64,000 bases of DNA, taken from the NCBI GenBank assembly GCA_001898835.1, contig MKVM01000001.1, positions 1 to 64,000 on the forward strand. The letters run 5' to 3'. The translations under genes were made by a program, and so were the position numbers. The notes under the pieces were generated by a model. The model was not told the DNA's origin. It made no database searches and worked only from the letters and a program-made list of their open reading frames with translations. Origin of the DNA: Micrococcales bacterium 72-143 (lineage in GTDB: Bacteria; Actinomycetota; Actinomycetes; Actinomycetales; Microbacteriaceae). Every line of letters starts with the position of its first letter. Position 1 is the stretch's first letter. Positions 41,139 to 49,625 of this stretch are shown piece after piece.

Positions 41139-42308
41139 ATGGATCCGGACGCGCCGATCGATGTTCCCCCGGCCCTGCTGCAGGATCCCGGCGTCGATCT
41201 GCTCTCGACCTACTGGCCTTCGGCGATCGCGCTGGTGCTGGCCGTCGCCGCCGTGGTGCTCGCGGTGCGCTCGGCGCGCCGCGCGCGTCGTCGGGGGCGT
41301 CGCGTCGCGGGCATCGCGGGCTGGGGAACGCTCGGCACCCTCCTGCTCGCCGTCTCGCTCGCGCTCGGCGTCAACACCTGGGTGGGCTACTTCCCCTCCG
41401 TCGCGACGCTCACGCGCTGGGTCGACGACAAGCTGCGCGCGCCGGTGACCGAGTTCCCGACGACCGCCGTGGTCGCGCCCGACTCGGAGGCCGTGCCCGG
41501 GAAGTCGGCGGCGCGGGTCACGACCGACGATCGCGGCTACGCCTTCCTCGCCGCGGTGCCCTCGACGGCTCCCCGGGTTCCCAGCACGGGGGCGTGGGTC
41601 TACCTTCCTCCCGGCTACGACGCACCGGGGAACACGGCGCGCTATCCCGTGGTCTATCTGCTGCACGGGGCGCCCGGCAGCGCGGCGGACTGGTTCGCGG
41701 GCGGCCGGATCGACTACCTGCTCGACACCCTGATCGCGGCGGGCAGCATCCCGCCCGTCATCGCCGTGTCGCCCGATCTGAACGCCGGTGCCGACCGTGT
41801 CGACGACGAGCCCCTCGACATCCCCGGGGGCCCGCAGCTCGAGACCTTCGTGACCAAGGATGTCGTGACGTGGGCGGATGCGAACTTCCGCACCGCCGCG
41901 GACGCGGAGCACCGCGTCGTGGCGGGGATGTCCTCGGGTGGGCTCGGCTCGCTGCTGTACGGGCTGCACCACCCGGAGCTCTTCGGCGGCGTGGTGTCGA
42001 TCATGCCGTACACGACGCCCTACACGGCGGCCGTCGTCGCCGATCCTGCGGCCAGGGCGCGCAACACGCCGCTCGACGTCATCGCCGCGCGCGGGGCCGC
42101 CACGACGCAGAAGATCTTCCTCGGGCAGGGAGACGGCGAGCCGACCCGGGAGGCCACGCAGATCCGTGACGCGCTGCGGGCGCAGGGGCAGACGACCACC
42201 CTGCGCGTGTTCCCGGGGCTCGCGCACAACTGGAGGACCGCGCGCACACTCATGCCCTACGGCCTCGTCTGGGTGTCGAAGTGGCTGGGATGGGGCGGCA
42301 CATCGTGA
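41139..42308 (+). CDS. Membrane-anchored esterase, antigen 85/esterase D-like
   Basis: A 389-aa protein with two N-terminal helices (IALVLAVAAVVLAV, LGTLLLAVSLALGV) and an extracytoplasmic alpha/beta hydrolase domain of the esterase D/mycolyltransferase family. The oxyanion segment VVYLLHGAPGS, nucleophile elbow VAGMSSGGLGS and final His in GLAHNW are visible. ATG 41139 follows GGAAGGAGG by 8 bases. A -10-like TACGCT is at 41066-41071. It is divergent from lysX. Acceptor unknown. Confidence 0.85.
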   Translation: MDPDAPIDVPPALLQDPGVDLLSTYWPSAIALVLAVAAVVLAVRSARRARRRGRRVAGIAGWGTLGTLLLAVSLALGVNTWVGYFPSVATLTRWVDDKLRAPVTEFPTTAVVAPDSEAVPGKSAARVTTDDRGYAFLAAVPSTAPRVPSTGAWVYLPPGYDAPGNTARYPVVYLLHGAPGSAADWFAGGRIDYLLDTLIAAGSIPPVIAVSPDLNAGADRVDDEPLDIPGGPQLETFVTKDVVTWADANFRTAADAEHRVVAGMSSGGLGSLLYGLHHPELFGGVVSIMPYTTPYTAAVVADPAARARNTPLDVIAARGAATTQKIFLGQGDGEPTREATQIRDALRAQGQTTTLRVFPGLAHNWRTARTLMPYGLVWVSKWLGWGGTS

Positions 42309-42778
42309 AGATGCGCGTACTGCTGAGGCAGCTCGCGGCGTTCGGCGCCGTCGGCGCGATCGGAGTGGTCGTCGACGTCGGGCTGTTCAACATCCTGAGG
42401 TCGAGTGTGCTCGCACCCGGCTCCGTCGCGGGCGCCGTGCTGATCGCGAAGGTCATCTCCACGACCGTCGCCATCTCGGTGAACTGGGTCGGAAACCGCT
42501 ACTGGTCCTTCTCCGCCGAGCGCACCGGCACCCCCGCCCGCGAGATGCTCGGGTTCTTCGCCGTCAGCCTCGCCACCATGGCGGTGCCCCTCGCGTGCCT
42601 GTTCGTCTCGCACACGGTGCTCGGCCTCACCTCCGCGCTCGCCGACAACATCTCGGGCAACGTGGTCGGCCTGGGGCTGGGCGCCGTCGTGCGGTTCCTC
42701 GTCTATCGGCGCTGGGTCTTCACGGGCGTCAAGGCTCCGGCTGCGACTCTGCATGCCCCGCACGCCGTGGAATCGTGA
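42305..42778 (+). CDS. GtrA family membrane protein
   Basis: A 157-aa protein with four helices. QLAAFGAVGAIGVVVDVGLFNIL and VNWVGNRYWSFSAE are the GtrA signatures, a family of small flippase-like or accessory proteins for lipid-linked sugars. GTG 42305 overlaps the esterase stop by 4 bases (GTGA); an in-frame GTG at 42281 is possible. The 3' end overlaps the convergent histidine kinase by 50 bp. The context supports a role in envelope glycosylation. Confidence 0.85.
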   Translation: MKMRVLLRQLAAFGAVGAIGVVVDVGLFNILRSSVLAPGSVAGAVLIAKVISTTVAISVNWVGNRYWSFSAERTGTPAREMLGFFAVSLATMAVPLACLFVSHTVLGLTSALADNISGNVVGLGLGAVVRFLVYRRWVFTGVKAPAATLHAPHAVES

Positions 42779-44216
42779 CCGTGAACCGCGTCCCCCGTGC
42801 GTCGGAGTCGACCGCGACCTCGTAGCCGGATGCCGTCGCCAGCGCCCTCACGATCGCGAGACCGAGGCCCACGGTGGAGCTCCGGGTGCCCGCGGTCTCG
42901 CCTCCGACCTGCGTGAAGCGGTCGAAGAGCGTGGGAATCGCCTCCGCCGAGATGCCGGGGCCGTCGTCCTCCACCGCGAGCACCACGTCGTCGTCGCCGC
43001 TCGTGATCGAGATGCGCACCTCGGTGCCATCCGGGGTGTGATGACCGGCGTTGCCGACGAGGTTCAGCAGCAGTTGCCGGATCGCGTCCTCGTCGCCGGT
43101 CACCGTCACCGCGTCGTCGGGGAGGGCGATCCGCCACGAGTGCGCGGGAAAGGCGAAGCGCGTGTCCGAGACGGTCTCCAGCACGACCTGGGAGAGGTCG
43201 ACCTCCTCCTCCTTCACCTGCGGGTCCGCATCGAGCCGCGCGAGCAGCAGGAGGTCGTCGACGAGCGCGCTCATCCGCCTCGCCTCCGCGCCGACCCGTC
43301 CGAGCGCGTTCGCCATCTCGGCCCGGTCGGCGGGGGATTGCGAGTAGAAGTCGGCGTAGCCCCGGATCGATGCGAGGGGGTTGCGGAGCTCGTGGCTCGC
43401 CTCGGCGATGAAGCGCCGCATCGACTCCTCGGCGCGATGGCGCGCGTTGAGCGACGACTCGACGTGCTCCAGCAGCCGGTTCAGCGCCATCGCCACCTGA
43501 TCCGCCTCCGAGCCCCGCAGCCGCGGGTCGCGGGGAACCCTGCCCTGCGGAGCGACCTCGCCGGACGACAGCGGCGTCGACGTGACCTGCTGCGCGATCT
43601 GGGTGACGTGCTCCAGCGGATCCAGCTCGCGCGCGATCAGCCGATACCCGAAGGTGGCCGCCAGCACGGCGACCGCGAGGCCGACGGCCGTGATCCACAG
43701 GACGTAGGTGGTGACGACCGCGTCCGTGTCCGTCAGCCCGACACCGTTGAGGACGGTGTATGTGACGCCTTCCGCGCCCTCGACGGAGCTCGCGGTCACG
43801 AGGTAGCTGCCGTAGTCCCTCAGCCGGATCGTGCGGGTGTCGTCCAGCGCGAACGGCCGGCTCCGGAGCTCCCTCGCCTCGGCCGCGGACAGGGGACGGT
43901 AGGAGTAGTCCCGGGTGAAGAAGGCCGACAACCGTGGGGTATCGCCCTCCAGCACCAGGAAGAACCCGTCCGGCGGCACGACGATCGAGAAGTCGTCGAA
44001 GGCGGGCAGGGCGCCGGTGCGCTCGAGGGTCGCCTCGACCTGGTTTCGCGCGCTCTCGTTGGAGAGATACAGGGTCGTCTCCGCCTGGCTCACCAAGTTC
44101 TGTCTCAGGATGATGATCGAGATCGCCCCGAGCACCACCAGCGCGGCGAGGAGCAGGCCCGACACCACCACCACGAGCCGCGCGCGGGTGGTGCGCATCT
44201 TCCGCTCCGCGCGCAT
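42729..44216 (-). CDS. Sensor histidine kinase
   Basis: A 495-aa membrane kinase. TM1 is LVVVVSGLLLAALVVLGAIS, followed by an extracytoplasmic sensor of about 130 residues, TM2 (VLWITAVGLAVAVLAATFGY), HAMP, and the H-box FIAEASHELRNPLASIRGYA. ATPase N, G1 and G2 boxes are LLLNLVGNAGHH, VEDDGPGIS and VGLGLAIVRALA. ATG 44216 overlaps the response regulator stop by 1 base, so it is the second gene of the operon. The signal is unknown; context suggests the envelope. Confidence 0.93.
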   Translation of the reverse strand: MRAERKMRTTRARLVVVVSGLLLAALVVLGAISIIILRQNLVSQAETTLYLSNESARNQVEATLERTGALPAFDDFSIVVPPDGFFLVLEGDTPRLSAFFTRDYSYRPLSAAEARELRSRPFALDDTRTIRLRDYGSYLVTASSVEGAEGVTYTVLNGVGLTDTDAVVTTYVLWITAVGLAVAVLAATFGYRLIARELDPLEHVTQIAQQVTSTPLSSGEVAPQGRVPRDPRLRGSEADQVAMALNRLLEHVESSLNARHRAEESMRRFIAEASHELRNPLASIRGYADFYSQSPADRAEMANALGRVGAEARRMSALVDDLLLLARLDADPQVKEEEVDLSQVVLETVSDTRFAFPAHSWRIALPDDAVTVTGDEDAIRQLLLNLVGNAGHHTPDGTEVRISITSGDDDVVLAVEDDGPGISAEAIPTLFDRFTQVGGETAGTRSSTVGLGLAIVRALATASGYEVAVDSDARGTRFTVTIPRRAGHAESQPEP

Positions 44217-44968
44217 CACCGCACCGCGGCGTCGGAGGGCGCCTCGCGCAGGATGTACCCGACCCGGCGGATGGTGTGGATCATGGGGGGCCGCCCGTGG
44301 TCGATCTTCTTGCGCAGGTAGGAGATGTAGATCTCGACGATATTCGACTCGCGCCCGAAGTCGTACTCCCACACCCGATCCAGGATCTGCTCCTTGCTGA
44401 GCACCCGATCGGCGTTCAGCATCAGGAATCGCAGCAGAGCGAACTCCGTCGCGGTGAGCCGAACGTCGACGCCGGCGCGGGTCACCTCGTGGCTGTCCTC
44501 GTTGAGCTTCAGGTCCCCGATCTCGAGCACGGGGGTGGGCGCGCTCGCCGCGAGCATGGGACTGCGCCGCAGGAGTCCGCGCAGTCGCACCACCACCTCC
44601 TCGACGCTGAAGGGCTTGGTGACGTAGTCGTCGCCTCCCGCCGCGATGCCGTCGATGCGGTTCGCCACGGTGCCGTTGGCCGTGAGGAACAGAACCATGC
44701 TGTCGGGCAGCTCGCCCCGGATGGTGCGGAGCACCTGCACGCCGTCGATGTCGGGCAGCACGATGTCGAGCACGATCAGGTGGGGGCGGACCCGCCGGGC
44801 CGCCTCGATCGCCGCTCGACCGGAACCCGCGACGTCGACCTCCCACCCCTGTTTGCGGAGGACCGCGGACAGGAGGTGGCGGAGGTTGGGTTCGTCGTCG
44901 ACGATGAGGACGCGCACCGAGGGTCTGGCGAGGATTGACGGATGTGCCACGCCGCCCATCATCCTCAT
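44216..44968 (-). CDS. OmpR-family response regulator
   Basis: A 250-aa regulator. The receiver has the acidic pair VDDEPN, phosphoacceptor Asp68 in LIVLDIVLPD, and Lys in DDYVTKPFS. The C-terminal winged helix ends in IVEIYISYLRKKIDHG and IHTIRRVGYIL. ATG 44968 gives an N-terminus of ~17 extra residues; GTG in MGGVAHP is an alternative. TATCTG (44981-44986, this strand) could be the -10. It is the best candidate to bind the CTTAG boxes at 35.7 kb and 41.0 kb. Confidence 0.93.
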   Translation of the reverse strand: MRMMGGVAHPSILARPSVRVLIVDDEPNLRHLLSAVLRKQGWEVDVAGSGRAAIEAARRVRPHLIVLDIVLPDIDGVQVLRTIRGELPDSMVLFLTANGTVANRIDGIAAGGDDYVTKPFSVEEVVVRLRGLLRRSPMLAASAPTPVLEIGDLKLNEDSHEVTRAGVDVRLTATEFALLRFLMLNADRVLSKEQILDRVWEYDFGRESNIVEIYISYLRKKIDHGRPPMIHTIRRVGYILREAPSDAAVR

Positions 44969-45102
44969 TCAGCTGTGCGTCAGATAAGTGCCACCTGAGC
45001 GGCGGTCGCGTCAGGGGTGGAGTCTGGTTGGCGGTCGACCGGGGCTCCGGGGCGAATCGATGACCCCCGTCGCGCTCGCGTGAGCCGTCGGGCCCGCAGC
45101 GG
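44969..45102. other. Intergenic region upstream of the response regulator
   Basis: 134 bases with the response-regulator promoter (TATCTG on the reverse strand). CTTAG-type boxes at the expected distance from this -10 are not visible, so autoregulation through that site is not supported. Nothing else recognised. Confidence 0.4.
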
Positions 45103-45342
45103 TCACGGTCGGTCCCGCGCATCGTCGCGCTCGGCTCTCGTTCGTCGCGACCCTCGGATCCGCTGTCGGGCTCTCCGTGCGGCGACGGTGAGGATCGCGT
45201 TCGCGAGGAGGGCCGCCGACAGCGCGAGCCCTCCGAGCGCCGGCGCCTGGGCGGCGGAGGCGACGATCGCGCCGACGACGCCGAGTGCGGCCAGGGTCTC
45301 GACGACGATGACGACGGCGACTCGGCGGTGACGCGATTCCAT
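45103..45342 (-). CDS. Small two-helix membrane protein
   Basis: A 79-aa protein with two hydrophobic segments (VAVVIVVETLAALGVVGAIVAS and LGGLALSAALLANAIL region) and a basic C-terminal tail. GGGAG lies 7 bases before ATG 45342. No recognised family. It is divergent from the mgtA leader, 79 bases from the mgtA operator. Confidence 0.6.
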   Translation of the reverse strand: MESRHRRVAVVIVVETLAALGVVGAIVASAAQAPALGGLALSAALLANAILTVAARRARQRIRGSRRTRAERDDARDRP

Positions 45343-45423
45343 GGGTCAGCTCCCGGCGGTGTCGGTGGATGCGATCGCGGTGCTCGTCTCTTCTCGCGCA
45401 CCCGCGTACAAACCCTCTGTTAT

Positions 45424-45450
45424 TTGCGCAACTCATTGAGTATATGCAAA
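45424..45450 (+). promoter_or_regulatory. Operator/promoter of mgtA (shared 16-bp element)
   Basis: TGCGCAACTCATTGAG (45425-45440) matches 14 of 16 bases of the element in the arsR-ABC intergenic region (49626-49641). It contains the palindrome ACTCA-T-TGAGT (45431-45441) and is flanked by TTTGC and GCAAA. TATATG (45441-45446) is the likely -10, so the element covers the -35 position, as expected for a repressor. I read it as the ArsR-family operator (inference). Confidence 0.6.
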
Positions 45451-45501
45451 GCTGTCACGTCGGGCCCGATGGGCCTCGGAAACGTGAGGAGGTGATCCGT
45501 C

Positions 45502-45615
45502 GTGAGCGACGACCACAGTCGATCTACCCGCCCCAGCGGCACGACGGTTCGGTTCCGAATCCGACACCTCCGTTACCGCTGGAGCACGCCCGCACCGACC
45601 CTTCTGCGGCTCTGA
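45502..45615 (+). CDS. Leader peptide ORF upstream of mgtA (37 codons)
   Basis: GTG 45502 is preceded by GAGGAGGTGATC (45487-45498 region), a near-perfect complement of the 16S 3' end, so it should be translated strongly. The 37-aa peptide begins MSDDHSRS and has many Arg (10) and Pro codons; its end is PAPTLLRL. It stops 69 bases before the mgtA start, just upstream of a hairpin (45633-45669) that abuts the mgtA ribosome-binding site. Resembles the attenuator logic of MgtL in enterics, but without sequence similarity. Real translation is an inference from the SD. Confidence 0.55.
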   Translation: MSDDHSRSTRPSGTTVRFRIRHLRYRWSTPAPTLLRL

Positions 45616-45632
45616 CCCGCCTGCGCATGCCC

Positions 45633-45669
45633 GCTGGGCTCGCGGTGGCTCCGCCGCGCCTGACCCAGC
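45633..45669 (+). promoter_or_regulatory. Hairpin before the mgtA ribosome-binding site
   Basis: Outer stem GCTGGG (45633-45638) with CCCAGC (45664-45669); inner stem CGCGG (45641-45645) with CCGCG (45654-45658). The right arm ends 2 bases before the GGAGA Shine-Dalgarno of mgtA (45672-45676). It lies 18 bases after the leader stop, so ribosome position could affect its folding. Confidence 0.45.
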
Positions 45670-45684
45670 TTGGAGAGAACAACC

Positions 45685-48435
45685 ATGCGCACTTTCGACA
45701 CCGAACTCGACGAACTGTCGACCACTCCGGCCGGGACGACGTCCCGCTCGCCCCTCCGCCCCGCCCGGGGTAGGAACCGTCGGCACGACACCTCGGTACC
45801 CGCGCTCGCCGCCGGGCAGCGACGGATCCTCGCGGAGTCGGCGATGCTCCCCGCGGAGTCCACCCTGGCATCGCTCGCCACGAGCCCCCTCGGGCTGACG
45901 GAGGAGGCCGTGGCGAGGCTCCGCGCTCGCTACGGCACGAACGAGGTCCGCCACGACAAGCCCGCGCCGGCGGTCGTCCAGTTCCTGAGGGCCTTCGTGA
46001 ACCCCTTCATCCTCATCCTGATCTTCCTCGCGGTGGTCATGGTGTTCACCGACGTGCTCTTCGCGGATCCCCACGACGGGCCGGACTACACCGGCGTCGT
46101 CACGGTGGGCATCATGGTGCTCGCCAGCGTCGTCGTGCGGTTCTGGCAGGAGTACCGTTCCTCCCGCGCCGCGGAGAAGCTGAAGGCGATGGTGCGGACC
46201 ACGGCCGCCGTCACCAGGCAGGTGGGCGGCAAGCCGGTGACGGGCGAGCTTCCGATCGAGGAGCTCGTGCGCGGTGACATCGTGCAGCTCGCCGCCGGCG
46301 ACATGATCCCTGGCGACGTGCGGTTCCTGCGCACCAAGGATCTGCAGGTCAACCAGGCGACGCTCACCGGCGAGGGGCTGCCGGCCGAGAAGTCGGCCGA
46401 GCCGGACGAGTCGGTGACCGAGGCCGGCATCCTGGACGCACCGAACCTCGGCTTCATGGGGACCTCCGTCGTCTCGGGCTCGGGCACCGCGGTCGTGATC
46501 GGCACCGGGAAGCTGAGCTATTTCGGCAGCATGGCGTCCGCGATCGTGGGGACGAGGCCGGAGACGGCGTTCGACAAGGGGATCAAGAGGGTCACCTTCA
46601 CCCTGATCAAGTTCATGCTCGTCATGGTGCCGATCGTGTTCATCGTCAACGGCATCACCAAGGACTGGACGAGCGCGTTCCTCTTCGGGGTGACCGTCGC
46701 CGTCGGCCTGACCCCGGAGATGCTGCCGCTGGTCGTCACGGCGGGCCTGGCCAGAGGTGCGAGCTTCATGGCTCGCCGGAAGGTCATCGTCAAGCGGCTC
46801 AACAGCATCCAGAACCTCGGCGCGATGGACGTGCTCGCGACCGACAAGACGGGAACGCTCACCGAGGACCGGATCGTGCTCGAGCGTCACCTGGACGTCG
46901 AGGGTCGATCCAGCGCCGTCACGCTGGGCTACGCGACGGTGAACTCCCACTTCCAGACCGGGCTGCGCAATCTGCTGGATGCAGCGGTCCTGGACGCGGC
47001 CGGCGAGCGGGGGATCGATCGGGTGGAGCGCGACTACGCCTTCGTGGACGAGGTGCCGTTCGACTTCGTCCGTCGTCGGATGTCGGTGGTCGTCAGCGAC
47101 GGCTCCGAGCAGCTGATCGTCACGAAGGGGGCCGTCGAGGAGGTGATGGCGCAGTGCACGACCGAGCTCCGGGACGGTGAGAGCCTGCCGCTCATCGCGG
47201 CACGCCGGGCTGAGCTGGAGGCGCTGGTCGCCGAGCAGAACGAGCTCGGGATGCGCGTGCTCGCGGTGGCGGTGCGCGCGGTCGCGCCCGACGGCGAGGG
47301 CCGGTTCGCCGAGTTCGGCGCCGAGGACGAGCGGGACATGACCCTGGTCGGCTTCCTGTCCTTCCTCGACCCGCCGAAGGCGACCGCGGGGGCGGCGATC
47401 GCGAGCCTCGGCGAGCACGGTGTGGCCGTCAAGGTCATCACCGGGGACAACCCGCTCGTCGCCGCCACCGTGTGCCGCCAGATCGGGGTGGACCCCGGCG
47501 AGATCGTTCTCGGAAGCGACATCGACGACCTTCCGGTCGAGCGGCTCGGCGTCCTCGCGGAGCGCACCACCGTCTTCGCGAAGGTCACCCCCGCTCAGAA
47601 GGCGCGGATCGTCGAGGCCATGCGTGCGCGCGGCCACACCGTCGGGTTCCTGGGAGACGGCATCAACGACGCACCCGCGCTGCGCACGGCGGACGTCGGC
47701 ATCTCCGTCGACACGGCGGTGGACATCGCGAAGGAGTCGGCCGACATCATCCTGCTGGAGAAGGATCTCACCGTGCTCGAGGGCGGGGTCCTGGAGGGGC
47801 GACGCACCTTCGTCAACACGATGAAGTACATCAAGATGACCGCCTCGTCGAACTTCGGGAACATGTTCTCGGTGCTGGTCGCGAGCGCCATGCTCCCGTT
47901 CCTGCCGATGATCCCGCTCGTCGTCCTGGTGCAGAACCTGAGCTACGACCTGTCGATGCTCACCCTGCCGTGGGACCGAGTGGACGAAGGGGATATCCGG
48001 AAGCCGCGCAAGTGGGAATCGGCCAGCCTGTCGAAGTTCATGATCCTCATCGGCCCCACCTCGTCGATCTTCGACCTCACGACCTACGCGCTCATGTGGT
48101 TCGTGTTCGCCGCCAACAGCGTCGAGCACGCGGCCCTGTTCCAGTCCGGCTGGTTCATCGAGTCGATCATCTCCCAGACGCTGATCGTGCACATGCTCCG
48201 CACCCGCCGCATTCCGTTCATCCAGTCCCGGGCGAGCCTGCCGGTGATCCTGGCGACCGGGGCGGTCTGCATGTTCGGGCTGCTCCTGCCGTTCACCGGG
48301 TGGGGGGCGACCCTCGGGCTGGTCCCCCTGCCCTGGACGTACTTCCCCTGGCTCCTCGGCACGCTGCTGAGCTACTGCCTGGTGGCGCAGCTGATCAAGC
48401 GGGCGTTCATCCGCCGGTTCGGCACTTGGATCTGA
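45685..48435 (+). CDS. mgtA: Magnesium-translocating P-type ATPase (MgtA type)
   Basis: A 916-aa P3B-type ATPase importing Mg(II). The phosphorylation motif is LATDKTGTLTEDR, the hinge is GDGINDAPALRTADVGISV, and the membrane segment VGLTPEMLPLVVTAGLARGA has the MgtA-specific PEM motif. ATG 45685 has GGAGA 8 bases upstream and a 70-residue N-terminal extension before the cation ATPase N domain. Its promoter carries the 16-bp element also found before the ABC transporter. It precedes mgtC by 67 bases. Confidence 0.94.
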   Translation: MRTFDTELDELSTTPAGTTSRSPLRPARGRNRRHDTSVPALAAGQRRILAESAMLPAESTLASLATSPLGLTEEAVARLRARYGTNEVRHDKPAPAVVQFLRAFVNPFILILIFLAVVMVFTDVLFADPHDGPDYTGVVTVGIMVLASVVVRFWQEYRSSRAAEKLKAMVRTTAAVTRQVGGKPVTGELPIEELVRGDIVQLAAGDMIPGDVRFLRTKDLQVNQATLTGEGLPAEKSAEPDESVTEAGILDAPNLGFMGTSVVSGSGTAVVIGTGKLSYFGSMASAIVGTRPETAFDKGIKRVTFTLIKFMLVMVPIVFIVNGITKDWTSAFLFGVTVAVGLTPEMLPLVVTAGLARGASFMARRKVIVKRLNSIQNLGAMDVLATDKTGTLTEDRIVLERHLDVEGRSSAVTLGYATVNSHFQTGLRNLLDAAVLDAAGERGIDRVERDYAFVDEVPFDFVRRRMSVVVSDGSEQLIVTKGAVEEVMAQCTTELRDGESLPLIAARRAELEALVAEQNELGMRVLAVAVRAVAPDGEGRFAEFGAEDERDMTLVGFLSFLDPPKATAGAAIASLGEHGVAVKVITGDNPLVAATVCRQIGVDPGEIVLGSDIDDLPVERLGVLAERTTVFAKVTPAQKARIVEAMRARGHTVGFLGDGINDAPALRTADVGISVDTAVDIAKESADIILLEKDLTVLEGGVLEGRRTFVNTMKYIKMTASSNFGNMFSVLVASAMLPFLPMIPLVVLVQNLSYDLSMLTLPWDRVDEGDIRKPRKWESASLSKFMILIGPTSSIFDLTTYALMWFVFAANSVEHAALFQSGWFIESIISQTLIVHMLRTRRIPFIQSRASLPVILATGAVCMFGLLLPFTGWGATLGLVPLPWTYFPWLLGTLLSYCLVAQLIKRAFIRRFGTWI

Positions 48436-48502
48436 CCGCCACCCGCCGCGGGGTGCGGCCGGCATCGTCGGTCGCACCCCGCACCATCACGAGGAGCCAG
48501 CC

Positions 48503-49219
48503 GTGATCGACGTGATCGACATCGCGATCCGGATCGCAGCCGGCGTCGCGTTCGGAACCGCGATCGGCGTCGAACGCCAGTGGCGTGCGCGCACGGCCGG
48601 GGTGCGAACCAACGCGCTGGTCGCGCTAGGGTCGACCCTGTTCGTGATCATGGGCGCCTACAGCTTCGGCGGGCCGGACGCCGATCCCACCCGGGTCGCG
48701 GCGCAGGTCGTCTCCGGCATCGGCTTCCTCGGCGCCGGCGTCATCATGAAGCAGGGCGCCTCCATCTCGGGGCTCAACACCGCCGCCACCCTCTGGGCAT
48801 CCGCCGCGGTCGGGGCGTTGGCCGGAGGCGGGCTCGTCTGGGTCGCGGGGGCGGGGACGTTCGTCGTGATCGCGGCGAACATGTTGCTGCGCCCGCTCGG
48901 ACGGCTGCTCGACCGGCGCCCCGGCTCGACCGGCCGGGAGAAGAACACCGAGGTCGAGTACCTCTTCGAGGTGCGTTGCGCCCGCGAGCACGAGGTCGCG
49001 GTGCGCGCCGTCGTGTTCGATGCCGTCCATCGTCCCGACCTGACCGTGAGATCCATCGCCGCGACGGACCTCCCCGACGAGATCGTCGTCATCACCGGTA
49101 GCGTGCACAGTCTCGAGCGCGACGACCATCAGATCGAGCTGGCGATCGCTGATGTCATCCGCACCCCGGAGGTGCTCGCGGTGCGCTGGACGGCGGAGGA
49201 GATCACCCCCGTCGACTGA
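48503..49219 (+). CDS. mgtC: MgtC/SapB family protein
   Basis: A 238-aa protein: four or five helices with the family motifs GTAIGVERQWRARTAGVRTNALVALG and GIGFLGAGVIMKQG, and a C-terminal cytoplasmic ACT-like domain (~155-238). MgtC proteins inhibit the F-type ATP synthase and aid low-Mg(II) growth in pathogens. GTG 48503 follows GAGGAG by 6 bases. It is the second gene of the mgtA unit; its 3' end overlaps the convergent arsR gene by 17 bp. Confidence 0.9.
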   Translation: MIDVIDIAIRIAAGVAFGTAIGVERQWRARTAGVRTNALVALGSTLFVIMGAYSFGGPDADPTRVAAQVVSGIGFLGAGVIMKQGASISGLNTAATLWASAAVGALAGGGLVWVAGAGTFVVIAANMLLRPLGRLLDRRPGSTGREKNTEVEYLFEVRCAREHEVAVRAVVFDAVHRPDLTVRSIAATDLPDEIVVITGSVHSLERDDHQIELAIADVIRTPEVLAVRWTAEEITPVD

Positions 49220-49598
49220 CCGGCTCCGCGGGCTCGAATCTCGGCAGCCGCGGGGGGCGGCGCTGGTCGGCCGAGCCGGCGAGCGTGCCGTCCGGGGCGA
49301 TGTGGGAGAACATCTGCTCGATCACCGTCAGGATGTGCGGGTCCTCCACCCGGTAGAGCTGCCGACGCCCCTCGCGCCTGGCTGTGACGATCCCGGCAGC
49401 ACGCAGCTTCGCGAGGTGCTGGCTGGCCGCCGGCACGTTCGATCCCGACAGCTCCGCCAAGGTGGACACGTCGAACTCCCCGGTAGCCAGCAGCCAGACC
49501 AGATGGAGCCGACTCGGAACGGAGAGCATGTCGAACGTCGCTGCGGCCGCCGCGAGCTGTGCGTCGGTTGCGGTGGGAGGCCCCGGTCGCGGTTCCAT
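49203..49598 (-). CDS. ArsR-family metal sensor (alpha5-type site)
   Basis: A 131-aa winged-helix regulator: LSVPSRLHLVWLLATGEFDVSTL, NVPAASQHLAKLRAAGIVTARREGRRQLY. It has no Cys at all. The alpha5 helix reads EDPHILTVIEQMFSHIA, giving Asp86-x-His88-x10-His99, the D-x-H-x10-H pattern of alpha5 sites in CzrA and NmtR-type sensors; the usual fourth His is missing. This suggests a Zn/Ni/Co/Mn-class N/O ligand metal. ATG 49598 is followed by a normal-length protein. It is convergent with mgtC and divergent from the ABC transporter. Confidence 0.85.
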   Translation of the reverse strand: MEPRPGPPTATDAQLAAAAATFDMLSVPSRLHLVWLLATGEFDVSTLAELSGSNVPAASQHLAKLRAAGIVTARREGRRQLYRVEDPHILTVIEQMFSHIAPDGTLAGSADQRRPPRLPRFEPAEPVSRRG

Positions 49599-49625
49599 CC
49601 GTCTATCATCCAACGATCTGCGATA

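Noticed and set aside
37640-42778. Two convergent overlaps of exactly 50 bp (37640-37689 and 42729-42778)
   Set aside because: The overlapping segments are unrelated in sequence; equal length looks like coincidence.
44968-44983. Boxes TTCAG/GTCAG with 11-bp spacing near the response regulator start
   Set aside because: They overlap the start codon and -10, lie in the other orientation and differ from the CTTAG consensus, so autoregulation is not supported.
45343-45684. M-box (ykoK) magnesium riboswitch before mgtA
   Set aside because: I could not find the conserved M-box core; the region is instead occupied by the operator, leader ORF and a simple hairpin.
45492-45773. Longer alternative leader frame starting at GTG 45492 and reading into mgtA
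   Set aside because: Its start lies within the strong SD sequence and it overlaps mgtA out of frame; GTG 45502 is better spaced from the SD and stops before mgtA.
45433-48477. Very long open frame antisense to mgtA (about 1000 codons)
   Set aside because: It is the mirror of a high-GC coding gene: low-complexity Asp/His/Arg/Gly-rich composition, no domain, and the opposite frame encodes a clear MgtA. Similar antisense frames over recN (5048-7075) and pyrG (7174-8772) were rejected for the same reason.
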